From: JACVRX01 sp046726315
Lineage (GTDB): Bacteria; Actinomycetota; Actinomycetes; Jiangellales; Jiangellaceae
Reading direction: 5' to 3'
DNA length: 64,000 nucleotides
Assembly (NCBI GenBank): GCA_046726315.1
Contig: JBKPAG010000005.1
Coordinates: forward strand, 1-64,000
This document shows, in pieces, positions 54,819-62,703 of the stretch. The notes below the pieces were generated by a model, which was given only the letters and a program-made list of their open reading frames with translations, had not been told where the DNA came from and searched no databases. The position numbers were made by a program, and so were the translations under genes. Each line of letters starts with the position of its first letter. The stretch's first letter is position 1.

Positions 54819-54977
54819 ACAACGATCACTGCGGCAGTGCCACAGATCCCACAACGATCACGGTGCTAGCACCCCAAATCTCACATCGATCACGGTGCGA
54901 GAACCCGCATCTCACATCGATCACCGCGGCAGCGCCGCAAACTTCACTCGGATCATCGCGCTGAGGGCGGCTGATCG
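54819..54977. repeat. Five tandem ~32-bp units, each with an internal dyad
   Basis: Units start at 54819, 54851, 54883, 54914 and 54946. Each begins ACAACGATCAC or close (ACATCGATCAC in units 3 and 4, degraded in unit 5), then has a small palindrome (GCGGCAGTGCC, GGTGCTAGCACC, GGTGCGAGAACC, GCGGCAGCGCCGC), and ends AAATCTC or similar. The period is 31-32 bp with no spacers, so this is not CRISPR. Changes in the dyads are partly compensatory (GGTGC/GCACC against GCGGC/GCCGC), which hints that the stem matters. Protein-binding iterons or small hairpins are possible. Confidence 0.75.
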
Positions 54978-55014
54978 CCGGAGAGCGTGCGCCGAGGAGC
55001 GTGGTGCTCAGGGC

Positions 55015-55875
55015 TCAGGCGCACCAGATCAGCTGCTTGGCAGTCGGCCACCGCTCGACATCGTCGGGAACGTGGAGGCTGACCAGGTATGCGGCCTTGC
55101 CATCGTCGCCGAGCCATAACTGCCGCCCGTCCCGGTGAAACCCGGTGTCGGTCGCCGTGCCAGGTAGCTCCGCATCGGCATCGAAAGTTGCCCACAAATG
55201 CTCGGCTAGCTCTGCACTTGTGTCGCGGACGTACTGGTCCGGGTTCTCTTCCGGTCCCATGAGGAGAAAGGTGATGTCCTGCCAACCGCAGTGTTCGGCG
55301 CCGTGGAACGACTTGATCGTCGTCACCGGCACGCGTGCTCCGGAGCCGTCCTCCCAGACCCCGATGTCGAGGGCTTCGGTCACGCTGTCGGGAAGCTCGG
55401 CCGGGTCGCATTGGGCCCACGACTCGACGCCCCAACCGGTGTGGGCTTCCCAGTCCCGGACGTTGCCGGCCACGATGAACGCAACCTTGGTCCGGTCGTC
55501 GACGTCGTAAGAGAGCAGCACTCTGCCGTCGTCCTCCCATTCGACCCGGTACCCCTCGGCTGGGAGCATGTGAACGAGACCCTCCTCGCTCAGGTAGTTG
55601 TCGAGAGCCCGCTCGGCGGTGCCCTGAACTGTCGCCAGCCCGGTGTCATATGAACCCCCGCCGCCCTGGTACGGCCTCCCGTCACATTCCACGGCTCGGC
55701 CCGCGGCCCCGGATCTCTCCAGGACGGTTGCGTCGTCCGCCGAGTCGAGTGGCAGGCTCATCGGCCCGTCATACGGCGACGCCGCCGGATCGTCCGCGCC
55801 GACCTGGGTGGTGGAACCGCAACCGGTGAACAGCACGACGCCGGCGAGGCCGAGACCGATGATGATGGGGCGCAC
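55015..55875 (-). CDS. Putative lipoprotein inserted between atpD and atpC
   Basis: 286 residues. GTG 55875 follows GGAAGG and gives MRPIIIGLGLAGVVLFTGCGSTTQVG: a signal peptide with lipobox LFTGC, so it is anchored to the outer face of the membrane. The mature part is acidic, with Ser/Asp-rich start, CDGRPYQGGGGSYDTG, and a mixed alpha/beta body with conserved-looking Trp and Cys (SWAQCDPAELPDS, FHGAEHCGWQDITFL). I recognise it as a type of actinobacterial hypothetical lipoprotein but cannot name a function. It is transcribed against the atp genes. Confidence 0.8.
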   Translation of the reverse strand: MRPIIIGLGLAGVVLFTGCGSTTQVGADDPAASPYDGPMSLPLDSADDATVLERSGAAGRAVECDGRPYQGGGGSYDTGLATVQGTAERALDNYLSEEGLVHMLPAEGYRVEWEDDGRVLLSYDVDDRTKVAFIVAGNVRDWEAHTGWGVESWAQCDPAELPDSVTEALDIGVWEDGSGARVPVTTIKSFHGAEHCGWQDITFLLMGPEENPDQYVRDTSAELAEHLWATFDADAELPGTATDTGFHRDGRQLWLGDDGKAAYLVSLHVPDDVERWPTAKQLIWCA

Positions 55876-56076
55876 CGGATCACCTTCCTCTCCCTGCTCC
55901 AATGAGACGGAAACACAGCCTGTACGGCTCCCCAGTCGGCCAAACTGTGTCCGAACCATTGCCGGCCTGCCGATCTCGGTGAGTCCACTTGCTGCGACCG
56001 AAAGTCTGCGGCCGGGTTCCACCGACGTCGATAGGCATGCCGCCGAGACGTGTACAGCGACAGCCAGGCGTGTACG

Positions 56077-56133
56077 TACGCCGCCAGGCTTGCCAGCCTG
56101 GCGGCGTATAAACAGGGGTGGCCGTGGTCATTT
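56077..56133. repeat. Palindromic repeat, second copy of the 43-kb family
   Basis: TACGCCGCCAGGCT (56077-56090) and AGCCTGGCGGCGTA (56095-56108) form a perfect 14-bp stem with a TGCC loop. Then comes CCGTGGTCATTT (56122-56133), the same end sequence as the element at 43014-43107, and the piece AGCCTGGCGGYGTATA is shared. The left inverted end is not found here. It lies 86 bp before atpC. Confidence 0.65.
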
Positions 56134-56218
56134 CACTGATGGGAAGAGGAACGCGAGGGGGAGCGGCGGGCCGGTATTCTCTGGCGCACCCACGAACGCG
56201 TCCGCTCGAGGAGTGCCT

Positions 56219-56587
56219 GTGGCAGGTGTACTGCGCGTCGAACTGGTCGCGGCTGACCGAAGGGTCTGGTCTGGCGAGGCGACCATCGTCATCACCAGGA
56301 CTACCGAGGGTGACATCGGGATCCTGCCCGGGCACGCCCCGGTGCTTGGGCTGCTCGTGACCGCCCCCGTGACGATCCGCAGCACGACCGGCGAAGAGGT
56401 GATCGCCGCGGTCCACGGCGGGTTCCTCTCGGTTGCCGACGACGTCGTCTCCATCTTGGCCGAGGTTGCCGAGATTTCCGACGAGATCGACGTCAAGCGG
56501 GCGGAGGCGGCCTTGGCCCAGGCCGGCGAGGACACCGATGCCATCCGAAGAGCGGAAACCCGGCTGCGCGCCGCTGGGGCCCGCTGA
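56219..56587 (+). CDS. atpC: ATP synthase F1 subunit epsilon
   Basis: 122 residues. VAGVLRVELVAADRRVWSGEATIVITRTTEGDIGILPGHAPVLGLLVTAPVTIRSTTGEEVIAAVHGGFLSVADDVVSILAEVAE is the epsilon beta-sandwich; a short C-terminal helix pair (RAEAALAQAGEDTDAIRRAETRLRAAG) follows. It couples rotation and limits hydrolysis. GTG 56219 has GAGGAG upstream. It is separated from atpD by 1.67 kb and must have its own promoter or rely on read-through past a hairpin. Confidence 0.95.
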   Translation: MAGVLRVELVAADRRVWSGEATIVITRTTEGDIGILPGHAPVLGLLVTAPVTIRSTTGEEVIAAVHGGFLSVADDVVSILAEVAEISDEIDVKRAEAALAQAGEDTDAIRRAETRLRAAGAR

Positions 56588-56614
56588 TCAAGCCGGCACG
56601 GGAGGGCGTTGGCG

Positions 56615-57052
56615 ATGGGGGTGCTCGAGTGGGTCGCCGTTGTCGTCGCCGTGATCGCGTCGGCGATCGTGCTGGCCCTCGGCGGGCTGTTCTTCCGCCG
56701 CCGCGTCCTGCAGCGCGAAGGCGGCTTCGACATGTGCCTGCACGTCGGCGGCAACACTTGGGGTGGCGGCTGGGTCTTCGGTGTCGGCCGGTATCGCGGC
56801 GACGACGTGGAATGGTTCCGGACATTCAGCTACGGCGCCCGGCCGAAGTGGTCGTCGCGGCGCTTTGATCTCACCGTGGCCGACCGTCGAACCCCCGATC
56901 CCGAGGAAGCCTACGAGTTGCCCGCCGGACACATCGTGCTCGTCTGCCAGGTCGGTGAGCAGTCGATCGAGGTGTCCATGAGCGTGGCCGCATCGATGGC
57001 GTTCCTGGCCTGGCTGGAGGCGGCGCCGCCCGGAGAGCACCTGGTCTCCTGA
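56615..57052 (+). CDS. DUF2550 single-pass membrane protein
   Basis: 145 residues: one N-terminal helix (VLEWVAVVVAVIASAIVLALGGLFF), then a soluble domain, MCLHVGGNTWGGGWVFGVGRYRGDDVEWFRTFSYGARPKWSSRRFDLTVADRRTPDPEEAYELPAGHIVLVC, matching DUF2550, which lies between atpC and murA in many actinobacteria. Function unknown, presumably envelope-related. ATG 56615 is well spaced from GGGAGGG; TTG 56609 is possible. Confidence 0.9.
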   Translation: MGVLEWVAVVVAVIASAIVLALGGLFFRRRVLQREGGFDMCLHVGGNTWGGGWVFGVGRYRGDDVEWFRTFSYGARPKWSSRRFDLTVADRRTPDPEEAYELPAGHIVLVCQVGEQSIEVSMSVAASMAFLAWLEAAPPGEHLVS

Positions 57053-57098
57053 CAGCGGCCCGCGTCCGCCCGCCTGATCCGGATGGCAGGATGCCTCG

Positions 57099-58376
57099 AT
57101 GGACCGATTCCGGGTGACCGGTGGAACGCCCCTCCGAGGGGAAGTCCGCGTCGCGGGCGCGAAGAACAGCGCGCTCAAACTCATGGCGGGCGCGCTGCTC
57201 GCAGAAGGCCGGACGACCTTGCGGGCCGTCCCGGCGATCACCGACGTCGATTACATGATCGATCTGTTGCGCCGTCTCGGCGCCGACGTCGTTCGTAATG
57301 TCGACGGCACAGTGATCGTCGACGTGCCCGCTCAGGTCAGCTTTGCAGCGCCATACCACTTGGTCCGACGGCTGCGAGCGTCCATCTGCGTCCTCGGTCC
57401 GTTGCTCGCCCGGTGCCGCGCGGCCGATGTCGCCCTGCCGGGCGGCGACGCGATCGGGTCTCGTGGACTGGGGATGCACCTGGCCGGCCTGGAGAAGTTG
57501 GGCGCGACGGTGGCCGTTGAACACGGCTTCGTCGTCGCCCGAGCACCGCGTGGCCTACGGGGCGCCAGCATCTGGCTGGACTTCCCGAGCGTCGGGGCCA
57601 CGGAAAACCTGCTCACCGCAGCCACCCTGGCGGCGGGTACCACGGTCATCGACAACGCCGCACGCGAGCCCGAGATCGTCGACATCTGCCGGCTGTTGAC
57701 CCAGATGGGCGCCAAGATCGACGGCATCGGCACGTCGACACTCCGGATCGAGGGTGTAGAGACCCTGAGCCCCACCGAACACACCACGGTTCCCGACCGC
57801 ATCGTGACCGGGACCTGGGCGATCGCGGCAGTCATGACCCGTGGTGACGTCACGATCGGGAACGGGCGGGCCGACCATCTCGAGATCGTGCTGGACAAGC
57901 TCGCCTACGCAGGTGCCACGATCGACAGCGCGGACGAAGGGCTGCGGGTCGCCATGTCCGGCCAGCCACGGTCGGTCGACGTCGTCACCCTTCCCTACCC
58001 GGGGTTTCCGACGGACCTGCAGCCAATGGTGGTGGCACTCAACGCTGTGTCGCAGGGCACGGCGATGGTCACGGAGAACGTGTACGAGGCCAGGTTCATG
58101 TTCGTCAACGAGCTTGCCCGCCTCGGGGCTGACATCCGCACCGACGGGCATCACGCTGTCGCGCACGGCCGGCCACGGCTGTCCGCGGCGCCGGTCGTGG
58201 CTCCGGACATCAGGGCCGGAGCAGGTCTGGTGCTCGCGGGCCTGGTGGCCGAAGGCGAGACACTGGTCTCGGCCGTGCATCACATCGACCGCGGGTATCC
58301 GGACTTCGCCGGTGAGCTCAACTCACTCGGGGCTCGGGTCATCCGGGAGCCTGACCCCGACTACTACGAGGACTGA
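57099..58376 (+). CDS. murA: UDP-GlcNAc 1-carboxyvinyltransferase with Asp117
   Basis: 425 residues. It adds enolpyruvate from PEP to UDP-GlcNAc, the first committed step of peptidoglycan synthesis. GAKNSALKLMAGALL (Lys22 site), RASICVLGPLLAR, the active loop ALPGGDAIGSRGLGMHLAGLEKLGA, FPSVGATENLLTAATLA, PDRIVTGTWAIA and the C-terminal DIRAGAGLVLAGLVAEGETLV are all present. The residue equal to E. coli Cys115 is Asp117, as in M. tuberculosis, which predicts intrinsic fosfomycin insensitivity. The stop overlaps the next start (TGATG). Confidence 0.96.
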   Translation: MDRFRVTGGTPLRGEVRVAGAKNSALKLMAGALLAEGRTTLRAVPAITDVDYMIDLLRRLGADVVRNVDGTVIVDVPAQVSFAAPYHLVRRLRASICVLGPLLARCRAADVALPGGDAIGSRGLGMHLAGLEKLGATVAVEHGFVVARAPRGLRGASIWLDFPSVGATENLLTAATLAAGTTVIDNAAREPEIVDICRLLTQMGAKIDGIGTSTLRIEGVETLSPTEHTTVPDRIVTGTWAIAAVMTRGDVTIGNGRADHLEIVLDKLAYAGATIDSADEGLRVAMSGQPRSVDVVTLPYPGFPTDLQPMVVALNAVSQGTAMVTENVYEARFMFVNELARLGADIRTDGHHAVAHGRPRLSAAPVVAPDIRAGAGLVLAGLVAEGETLVSAVHHIDRGYPDFAGELNSLGARVIREPDPDYYED

Positions 58377-59584
58377 TGAGCGTCGACACCCGGGACCACG
58401 CTAGGGGAGAGGTCCTCTCGCCGGGCAGGCGGTTCGGTGGCCTGCTTCGGCCGTGGACCTGGCCATTGTCGCGGATCGGACTGACCGCGTACTTCGTCAT
58501 TTTGGGCGGCTATGTCGTCAACGTGGGGATCCCAACCGACCGGATCGGGCAGACCGGTTGGATCCTGATCGGAATCGTCGCTGCTCGTCTGGGCCGGCCG
58601 CTGCGCGATCATGTGCGCGCCGTCCTGGATTGGCTACCCTTGCTCGCCGCCCTGATCCTTTACGACCACACCCGTGGAATAGCCGACGCGCTCGGGATCC
58701 CGGTTCGTGTGCTCGAGCTCGCCGACCTCGAGCGGCTTCTGTTCAACGGCGTGCTGCCCAGCGCATGGCTACAGGAGCACTTCTACGACCTCGGTGATCC
58801 GCACTGGTGGGATGCCACGGCGTCCGTGGTGTACATCACGCATTTCGTGCTGCCTTGGGTGTTGGCCGCTGTGCTCTATGTCCGATCCCGCCCGGTGTGG
58901 TTGACCTATGTACGGCGGGTCATCCTGCTTTCCTACGCAGGGCTCGCAACGTACATTCTGATTCCGGCCGCGCCACCGTGGTATGCATCGCGGTACGGCT
59001 TCGTCGCAGAGAAGATCGACCGGGTGTCTACCGACGGCTGGTCGATTGTGGGCCTGCGCAGCGCCGGCGCGTGGTTGGACCAGGCGCAGGCCGGTTCCAA
59101 CCAGGTGGCTGCACTGCCGTCACTGCATGCCGCGTTCGCCCTGCTCTTCAGCGTTACGTTGCTAGTGCTGGTACGCAACAGGGTGCTGAAGTTGCTGCTC
59201 GCGGCCTATCCGGTCGCCATGGCGTTGACCCTCGTCTACGGCGGCGAGCACTATGTGATCGACGTGCTGCTCGGCTGGGTCTACGTCGGTCTCGTCGTGC
59301 TGGTATCCGTCGCCTGGCAGACCTGGCGGTCAACTGCCGTCGATCACGCGCCGGACGACGTCCCTGGCGCGACCGGCGTCGTCGGGCCAGACCATGATCT
59401 GACGACCATTCCGATCGACCGTGACAGTGAACCGGATGCCGGCGGCCGTCAGCGCCGCGCGGACCGGCTCAAGCTCCGCGGCGGTGCGGCTGGCGGCGAC
59501 GGGTTGCAGCAGGCCGTACTCCGGCTTCGAGGGACCGACCAGGGAGGATCCGCGCGCGAACGCCCACCGGACGATCAGCAGTAG
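58376..59584 (+). CDS. PAP2-superfamily membrane phosphatase/transferase
   Basis: 402 residues as annotated, with six or so helices. The PAP2 signature is split as usual: PWYASRYGFV (motif 1 region), LPSLHAAFALLFSVTLL (SxxH) and LVYGGEHYVIDVLLGWVY (HxxxD). The long loop with HWWDATASVVYITHFVLPW is like inositol-phosphorylceramide-synthase/AUR1-type proteins of actinobacteria. The likely substrate is a lipid or polyprenyl phosphate. The last ~85 residues after SVAWQTWRSTAV are low-complexity and lie antisense to a convergent gene (59330-59650), so the C-terminus is probably a read-through tail. Confidence 0.88.
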   Translation: MSVDTRDHARGEVLSPGRRFGGLLRPWTWPLSRIGLTAYFVILGGYVVNVGIPTDRIGQTGWILIGIVAARLGRPLRDHVRAVLDWLPLLAALILYDHTRGIADALGIPVRVLELADLERLLFNGVLPSAWLQEHFYDLGDPHWWDATASVVYITHFVLPWVLAAVLYVRSRPVWLTYVRRVILLSYAGLATYILIPAAPPWYASRYGFVAEKIDRVSTDGWSIVGLRSAGAWLDQAQAGSNQVAALPSLHAAFALLFSVTLLVLVRNRVLKLLLAAYPVAMALTLVYGGEHYVIDVLLGWVYVGLVVLVSVAWQTWRSTAVDHAPDDVPGATGVVGPDHDLTTIPIDRDSEPDAGGRQRRADRLKLRGGAAGGDGLQQAVLRLRGTDQGGSARERPPDDQQ

Positions 59585-59650
59585 CGTGCCCAGCACGGCC
59601 GCTACCACCAGCGGCCCCAGTACATACGTCGCGTCACCGGTGCCGGGCAT
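59330..59650 (-). CDS. Small membrane protein overlapping the PAP2 gene
   Basis: 106 residues: MPGTGDATYVLGPLVVAAVLGTLLLIVRWAFARGSSLVG gives one membrane helix. It is followed by YGLLQPVAASRTAAELEPVRAALTAAGIRFTVTVDRNGRQIMVWPDDAGRARDVVRRVI, a compact alpha/beta domain with a DUF2007-like look (mature part of putative signal-transducing proteins). The 3' 255 bp overlap the end of the PAP2 gene on the other strand. This frame has better amino-acid composition than the PAP2 tail. Confidence 0.7.
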   Translation of the reverse strand: MPGTGDATYVLGPLVVAAVLGTLLLIVRWAFARGSSLVGPSKPEYGLLQPVAASRTAAELEPVRAALTAAGIRFTVTVDRNGRQIMVWPDDAGRARDVVRRVIDGS

Positions 59651-59716
59651 GGTCTCAGTGTGCCCACCAGCAGCCGATCCGGCACCTGCCGACCACGTCA
59701 AGAAAGGGGTCATCAC

Positions 59717-60568
59717 ATGTCGCAGCAAGTCGCCGTCGTCGGCGCCGGCCTGATGGGGTCTGGTATTGCACAGGTCGCCGCACTGGCGGGCTGGCAGGTC
59801 GTGCTGCGAGACATCACCGACGATGCACTGGCGCGAGGGATTGCCGGGATCGAGAGCAGCACGGCTCGCCTGGTCGAGAAGAATCGGCTGACGGCCGACG
59901 ACCGTTCGGCCGCGCTGACGCGCATTACGACGACCCGTGACCTCGACGCAGCCGCCAACGCCGACATCGTGGTCGAAGCCGTATTCGAGCAGGTCGAAGC
60001 GAAGCAAGAACTGTTCCGGGAGCTCGACGACATCTGCCGGGCCGACGCGGTGCTCGGCACCAACACCAGCGCGATCCCGATCACCACGATCGCGTCGGTC
60101 ACGAACCGCCCGGAGTCGGTCGTCGGCACGCATTTCTTCTCGCCAGTCCCAGTGATGGAGTTGTGCGAACTGGTCCGCGGCTTGCGCACGTCGGACGCGA
60201 CCCTGGCAGCTGCCCGGGCGTTCGCCGAGTCGCTGGGCAAGACGTGTGTCGTCGTCAACCGTGATGTTGCCGGCTTCGTCACCACGCGACTGATCAGTGC
60301 GTTCGTGGTGGAGGCTGTGCGTTTGTACGAGTCGGGGGTGGCGTCTGCTGAAGACATCGACACCGCATGCCGCCTCGGATTCGGGCACCGGATGGGCCCG
60401 CTCGCCACGGCCGATCTGACCGGCATTGACGTCTTGCGGTATGCGACGTCAAACATATATGCGGACACGGGTGACCCGAAGTTCTTCCCGCCCGAGACGC
60501 TGAGCCGCATGGTGGCGGCCGGGCAGCTGGGCAGGAAGTCGGGCCAGGGCTTCTACACGTACTCGTGA
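59717..60568 (+). CDS. 3-hydroxybutyryl-CoA dehydrogenase
   Basis: 283 residues, NAD(P)-dependent, HBD family. QVAVVGAGLMGSGIAQVAALAGWQVVLRD is the dinucleotide fold. The substrate and catalytic region is DAVLGTNTSAIPITTIASVTNRPESVVGTHFFSPVPVMELCELVRG (catalytic His in HFF), then NRDVAGFVTTRL. The C-terminal domain ends LGRKSGQGFYTYS. It interconverts acetoacetyl-CoA and 3-hydroxybutyryl-CoA (butyrate, PHB or ethylmalonyl-CoA pathway). ATG 59717. It lies 74 bp before the MeaA-type mutase. Confidence 0.93.
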   Translation: MSQQVAVVGAGLMGSGIAQVAALAGWQVVLRDITDDALARGIAGIESSTARLVEKNRLTADDRSAALTRITTTRDLDAAANADIVVEAVFEQVEAKQELFRELDDICRADAVLGTNTSAIPITTIASVTNRPESVVGTHFFSPVPVMELCELVRGLRTSDATLAAARAFAESLGKTCVVVNRDVAGFVTTRLISAFVVEAVRLYESGVASAEDIDTACRLGFGHRMGPLATADLTGIDVLRYATSNIYADTGDPKFFPPETLSRMVAAGQLGRKSGQGFYTYS

Positions 60569-60642
60569 GGATGGTCACACCGAGGGCCTGAGCAAGTTAC
60601 CGGCGGGTAGAGTTCGGGCATCGCAGTCCCTCGGGAGGGACG

Positions 60643-62622
60643 ATGCGCGAACGGCCGTGGCTGATGCGGACATACGCGGGACATTCGTCCGCGGCCGAGA
60701 GCAACGCGCTGTTCCGTCGCAACCTTGCCAAAGGGCAGACCGGCCTGTCGGTGGCCTTCGACCTGCCAACCCAGACCGGATACGACCCCGACCACGAACG
60801 TGCCGGCGGTGAGGTCGGCAGGGTCGGCGTGCCAGTCTCGCACCTGGGCGACATGCGAGCGCTCTTCGACGGCATTCCGCTGGAGCGGAGCAACACCAGC
60901 ATGACCATCAACGCGACCGCCATGTGGCTGTTTGCCCTCTACCACGTCGTCGCCGAAGAGCAGGGCGCCGACCTGTCCCGGCTGGCCGGCACGACCCAGA
61001 ACGACATCATCAAGGAGTACTTGTCCCGCGGGACCTACGTCTTCCCCCCCGAAGCTTCGCTGCGGCTCACGACCGACCTGATCACGTACACAGTCGACCA
61101 CGTTCCGCGCTGGAATCCGGTCAACGTATGCAGTTATCACCTGCAGGAAGCGGGGGCTACGCCGATCCAAGAGGTCGCGTACGCGCTGTGCACCGCGATC
61201 GCGATCTTGGACGCTGTGCGCGACTCGGGCCAGGTGTCTTCCGGGCAGTTCCCGGACGTGGCCGGACGAATTTCGTTCTTCGTCAACGCCGGCGTCCGCT
61301 TCGTCGAGGAGATGTGCAAGCTGCGCGCGTTCGCGCGGCTGTGGGACGACCTGCTGGCCGAGCGCTACGGGATCGCCGATCCCGACCTTCGGCGGTTTCG
61401 GTACGGCGTGCAGGTCAACTCGCTCGGGTTGACCGAGGCGCAGCCAGAGAACAACGTGGCGCGGATCATGATCGAGATGCTCGCGGTCACCCTGTCCAAA
61501 CGCGCGCGAGCCCGGGCCGTGCAGTTGCCGGCGTGGAACGAGGCTCTGGGCCTGCCCCGGCCCTGGGATCAGCAGTGGAGCCTGCGGTTACAGCAAGTGC
61601 TCGCGCACGAGACCGACCTGCTGGAGTACGACGACCTGTTCGACGGATCCGCCGTGGTGGACGAGCAAGTTTCTCGAATTGCTGGCGAGGCCCGAGCAGA
61701 GCTGGATCGCGTCCAGGCGATGGGAGGCGCCGTTGCAGCTGTCGAAACCGGATACATGAAACAGCAGCTGGTTGCCGCCCACGCGGAACGCCTGCGGCGG
61801 ATCGAGTCCGGGGAGGACATGGTGGTCGGCGTCAACTGCTTCACCGAGACCGAACCCTCGCCGCTGATGGCCGAGCCGGGCACCGCGGTGCAGGCCGTCG
61901 ACGCTGCGGCGGAGGCTCGCGCGGCCGAGGCGGTCCAGATCTGGCGGTCCGAGCGAGATCGGACCCATGTGGGGGAGGCTCTCGGAACCCTGCAGTCCGA
62001 CGCCAAGTCCGGCGCCAACCTGGTACCGGCGACGCTGCACTGCGCGCGGGCCGGCGTCACGACGGGGGAGTGGGCGGGAGCGCTGCGCGAGGTATTCGGT
62101 GAGTACCGGGCTCCGACCGGAGTCGGGTCCGCGATCACCGCCGCGGCGGGACCTGACATTGCGGTGGTGCGGGCGGCGGTGCGGGCGACAGGCGAGCAGA
62201 TCGGCGCCCGGCTCCGGCTCCTGATCGGAAAGCCGGGCCTGGATGGTCATTCCAACGGCGCCGAGCAGGTGGCTGTGCGAGCGCGCGACTGCGGGTTCGA
62301 GGTCGTCTACCAGGGCATCCGGCTGACTCCCGCCGAGATCGTGGCGGCCGCGATCGAAGAGGACGTCCATTGTGTTGGCTTGTCGATCCTGTCCGGGTCA
62401 CATCTGGAGCTCGTGCCCGAGATCATTGCCGGCCTGGGGTCCGCAGGAGCGGCGGACATCCCGGTCGTGGTCGGCGGGATCATTCCGGCGGCCGATGCGG
62501 CGGCGCTGCGGGAGCTTGGCGTTGCGGACGTGTTTACGCCCAAGGATGTCGGCCTGACCGACATCATCGGCCGCATCGTCCGGGTGATCAGGGTGGCCAA
62601 CGGGTTGCCGACCGGCGGCTAA
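60643..62622 (+). CDS. MeaA-type B12-dependent mutase (ethylmalonyl-CoA mutase)
   Basis: 659 residues in one chain. The N-terminal TIM-barrel starts RPWLMRTYAGHSSAAESNALFRRNLAKGQTGLSVAFDLPTQTGYDPDHERAGGEVGRVGVPVSHLGDM. PTQTGYD and NTSMTINATAMWLFALYHVVAEEQGADLSRLAGTTQNDIIKEYLSRGTYVFPPEASLRLT are the MeaA/Ecm variant rather than methylmalonyl-CoA mutase. The C-terminal B12 domain has DGHSNG (DxHxxG, ~residue 532), LSILSGSH and VVVGGIIP. It carries out carbon-skeleton rearrangement of ethylmalonyl-CoA to methylsuccinyl-CoA. ATG 60643 follows GGGAGGGACG. A dehydrogenase of the same pathway precedes it. Confidence 0.9.
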   Translation: MRERPWLMRTYAGHSSAAESNALFRRNLAKGQTGLSVAFDLPTQTGYDPDHERAGGEVGRVGVPVSHLGDMRALFDGIPLERSNTSMTINATAMWLFALYHVVAEEQGADLSRLAGTTQNDIIKEYLSRGTYVFPPEASLRLTTDLITYTVDHVPRWNPVNVCSYHLQEAGATPIQEVAYALCTAIAILDAVRDSGQVSSGQFPDVAGRISFFVNAGVRFVEEMCKLRAFARLWDDLLAERYGIADPDLRRFRYGVQVNSLGLTEAQPENNVARIMIEMLAVTLSKRARARAVQLPAWNEALGLPRPWDQQWSLRLQQVLAHETDLLEYDDLFDGSAVVDEQVSRIAGEARAELDRVQAMGGAVAAVETGYMKQQLVAAHAERLRRIESGEDMVVGVNCFTETEPSPLMAEPGTAVQAVDAAAEARAAEAVQIWRSERDRTHVGEALGTLQSDAKSGANLVPATLHCARAGVTTGEWAGALREVFGEYRAPTGVGSAITAAAGPDIAVVRAAVRATGEQIGARLRLLIGKPGLDGHSNGAEQVAVRARDCGFEVVYQGIRLTPAEIVAAAIEEDVHCVGLSILSGSHLELVPEIIAGLGSAGAADIPVVVGGIIPAADAAALRELGVADVFTPKDVGLTDIIGRIVRVIRVANGLPTGG

Positions 62623-62703
62623 CACCCAGCTCCTCGACGATCCCTCCACGATCTCGACGGTCGCGGTCTTTCCGGCCCCGTTCGAACCCCGGCCCCGAAC
62701 CGA

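Noticed and set aside
54819..54977. Possible CRISPR array
   Set aside because: Units are contiguous with no unique spacers, they vary between copies, and no cas gene is in the window.
60569..60642. Cobalamin riboswitch before the B12 mutase gene
   Set aside because: Only 74 bp are available and no B12-box-like sequence is present.
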